From positions 1-6,851 of the forward strand of contig JAPHUJ010000249.1 in NCBI GenBank assembly GCA_026193735.1: a stretch of 6,851 bases of DNA, written 5' to 3'. Positions 6,072 through 6,851 of the stretch are shown piece by piece (positions within the stretch are counted from its first letter, which is position 1; every line of letters begins with the position of its first letter). Made by a program: the position numbers and the translations under genes. Under the pieces are notes generated by a model that was not told the origin of the DNA, did not search any database, and worked only from the letters and a program-made list of their open reading frames with translations. Source of the DNA: Sulfurovum sp. Its GTDB lineage: Bacteria; Campylobacterota; Campylobacteria; Campylobacterales; Sulfurovaceae.

Positions 6072-6851
6072 TTAGTGCCTCCCTGCTCAGTGCTTTAGCA
6101 CTAGATCTTTTTAGCCACACTTTCTCATTTCTCAATAAAAAGAGTTTATTTTCCCACACATCTAACTCTTTATCGGTTGTTTCATAATGATTTTCTATCG
6201 TACCAATGGGAACTACGATCACTTTATCTACTTTTTCAGTCAATTCACTTAAGTAATCCACAAAATCCATCGTTGGAGGCTCCCATGCTTTAACAAATAA
6301 AAGAACCTCACCATGACTTTTAAAAATGACTTCACTGTCTTCTTCAAAAGTATTTGCTCCTCCTACTTCAAAGTGCACAGGTGATATGACCTGCATACTG
6401 TCACCCAATACCAAAAGCTCATCATACGGTATAGCCCATCCTTGTATTACATCATATGAGGCATCTAAACGATTGACTATTTGACTATAACTCTTCTCAT
6501 TTGGGATAAATGTACTTTCTCTCTTATTCGCATGTGTAGAGATGATAGGTTCATTGATCTCTCTGAGTAATTTTGTTGTTCCGTTCAGTGCGAAAAGTGA
6601 TTGCTTCACTGCATAACTCAGTCCAAAGGAAGAAAGTATCAACATCAAAATACGTAAGAAAATAGCATAAAAGATCGTAGAACAAGCCAAAAATTTCCAC
6701 CACTCACCAAGTTTTGAAGCATCCCTTATCATTTCCTCACTTAACTTGTCTCCCAGTCTAAAATATTGACTTTGTTCTATGAGCTCCATAGATGGCACAG
6801 CAGAGGGGACAAACTCTCTCCATGGAAACGCTACAGTATGTAAGAAACCAT
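6058..6851 (-). CDS. DUF2868 membrane protein, N-terminal part outside the window
   Basis: C-terminal 263 residues of a DUF2868-family protein. The frame is open without a stop up to the window edge. A GTG at 6796-6798 could be taken as a start, but the 17 codons before it (ending WREFVPSAV) continue smoothly into PSMELIEQSQYFRL, which is family-like sequence, so the gene begins beyond 6851. A hydrophobic segment at visible residues about 50-77 (from GEWWKFLACS onward) is a strong membrane anchor, perhaps two short passes. The rest looks soluble, with GWAIPYDEL and LLFVKAWEPPTMDF stretches typical of the family. Members are about 450 aa as I recall, so roughly half is seen. Function is unknown. 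The stop overlaps the start of the DUF3482 GTPase by 14 bp, implying coordinated synthesis and a likely physical partnership at the inner membrane. Confidence 0.87.
   Translation of the reverse strand, partial: GFLHTVAFPWREFVPSAVPSMELIEQSQYFRLGDKLSEEMIRDASKLGEWWKFLACSTIFYAIFLRILMLILSSFGLSYAVKQSLFALNGTTKLLREINEPIISTHANKRESTFIPNEKSYSQIVNRLDASYDVIQGWAIPYDELLVLGDSMQVISPVHFEVGGANTFEEDSEVIFKSHGEVLLFVKAWEPPTMDFVDYLSELTEKVDKVIVVPIGTIENHYETTDKELDVWENKLFLLRNEKVWLKRSSAKALSREALNAES
6074..6102 (-). promoter_or_regulatory. Hairpin and Shine-Dalgarno site for the GTPase gene inside DUF2868
   Basis: Read on the minus strand, AGTGCTAAAGCACT (6102-6089) is a 6-bp inverted repeat. It is followed by GGGAGG (6083-6078), the ribosome-binding site of the GTPase gene. 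A second GCACT (6078-6074) lies between that site and the ATG. The first arm could pair with either copy, so the site could be exposed or partly masked. All of it lies in the last codons of the DUF2868 gene. Confidence 0.4.

Noticed and set aside
6796..6798. GTG as the start of the DUF2868 gene
   Set aside because: The frame continues upstream without a stop to the window edge with family-like sequence, and this site would remove about half of the usual protein.

Overview
The window looks like a chromosomal segment of a Campylobacterota bacterium (the former Epsilonproteobacteria), most likely a sulfur-oxidising Sulfurovum/Sulfurimonas-type organism. The evidence is the AT-rich sequence, the fused IspDF enzyme, and the plus-strand gene order ispDF - atypical response regulator - ATP-sulfurylase-like gene - pgpA. 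From memory this is the order of Campylobacter jejuni Cj1607-Cj1610, and Helicobacter pylori has the related ispDF/HP1021 pair. The species assignment is inference.

Plus strand, 1-3983. An AT-rich promoter region (1-152, about 24% GC by hand count) leads into ispDF, a bifunctional MEP-pathway enzyme with a TTG start. Its stop overlaps the start of an HP1021-type orphan response regulator (ATGA overlap). That regulator has Ser where the phospho-acceptor Asp should be, and its central region reads as a collapsed NtrC-type AAA+ domain followed by a Fis-type helix-turn-helix. A 144-bp spacer follows, unusually GC-rich for this genome (37.5%) and rich in inverted repeats. It precedes a protein with the ATP sulfurylase fold in which several active-site motifs are altered. 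pgpA (phosphatidylglycerophosphatase A) follows 13 bp later. The cluster joins isoprenoid precursor synthesis, a global regulator, a nucleotidyltransferase-like protein and phospholipid synthesis.

Minus strand, 4001-6851, read right to left. Three overlapping genes form one transcription unit that converges on pgpA: a DUF2868 membrane protein (cut by the window edge), a DUF3482 GTPase with a glycine-rich membrane-hairpin segment, and a small membrane protein with an HEGGH zinc-metallopeptidase motif. The 14-bp and 8-bp overlaps imply translational coupling. The DUF2868/DUF3482 pair is known from many proteobacteria, but I know of no established function. The added M50-like putative protease makes this the best candidate here for an undescribed system: a GTPase / membrane partner / intramembrane protease module. 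The two units meet in a 17-bp gap that carries an AT-rich inverted repeat, a likely bidirectional terminator.

I see no mobile elements, CRISPR arrays, tRNAs or rRNAs. No stretch over 300 bases lacks a gene.
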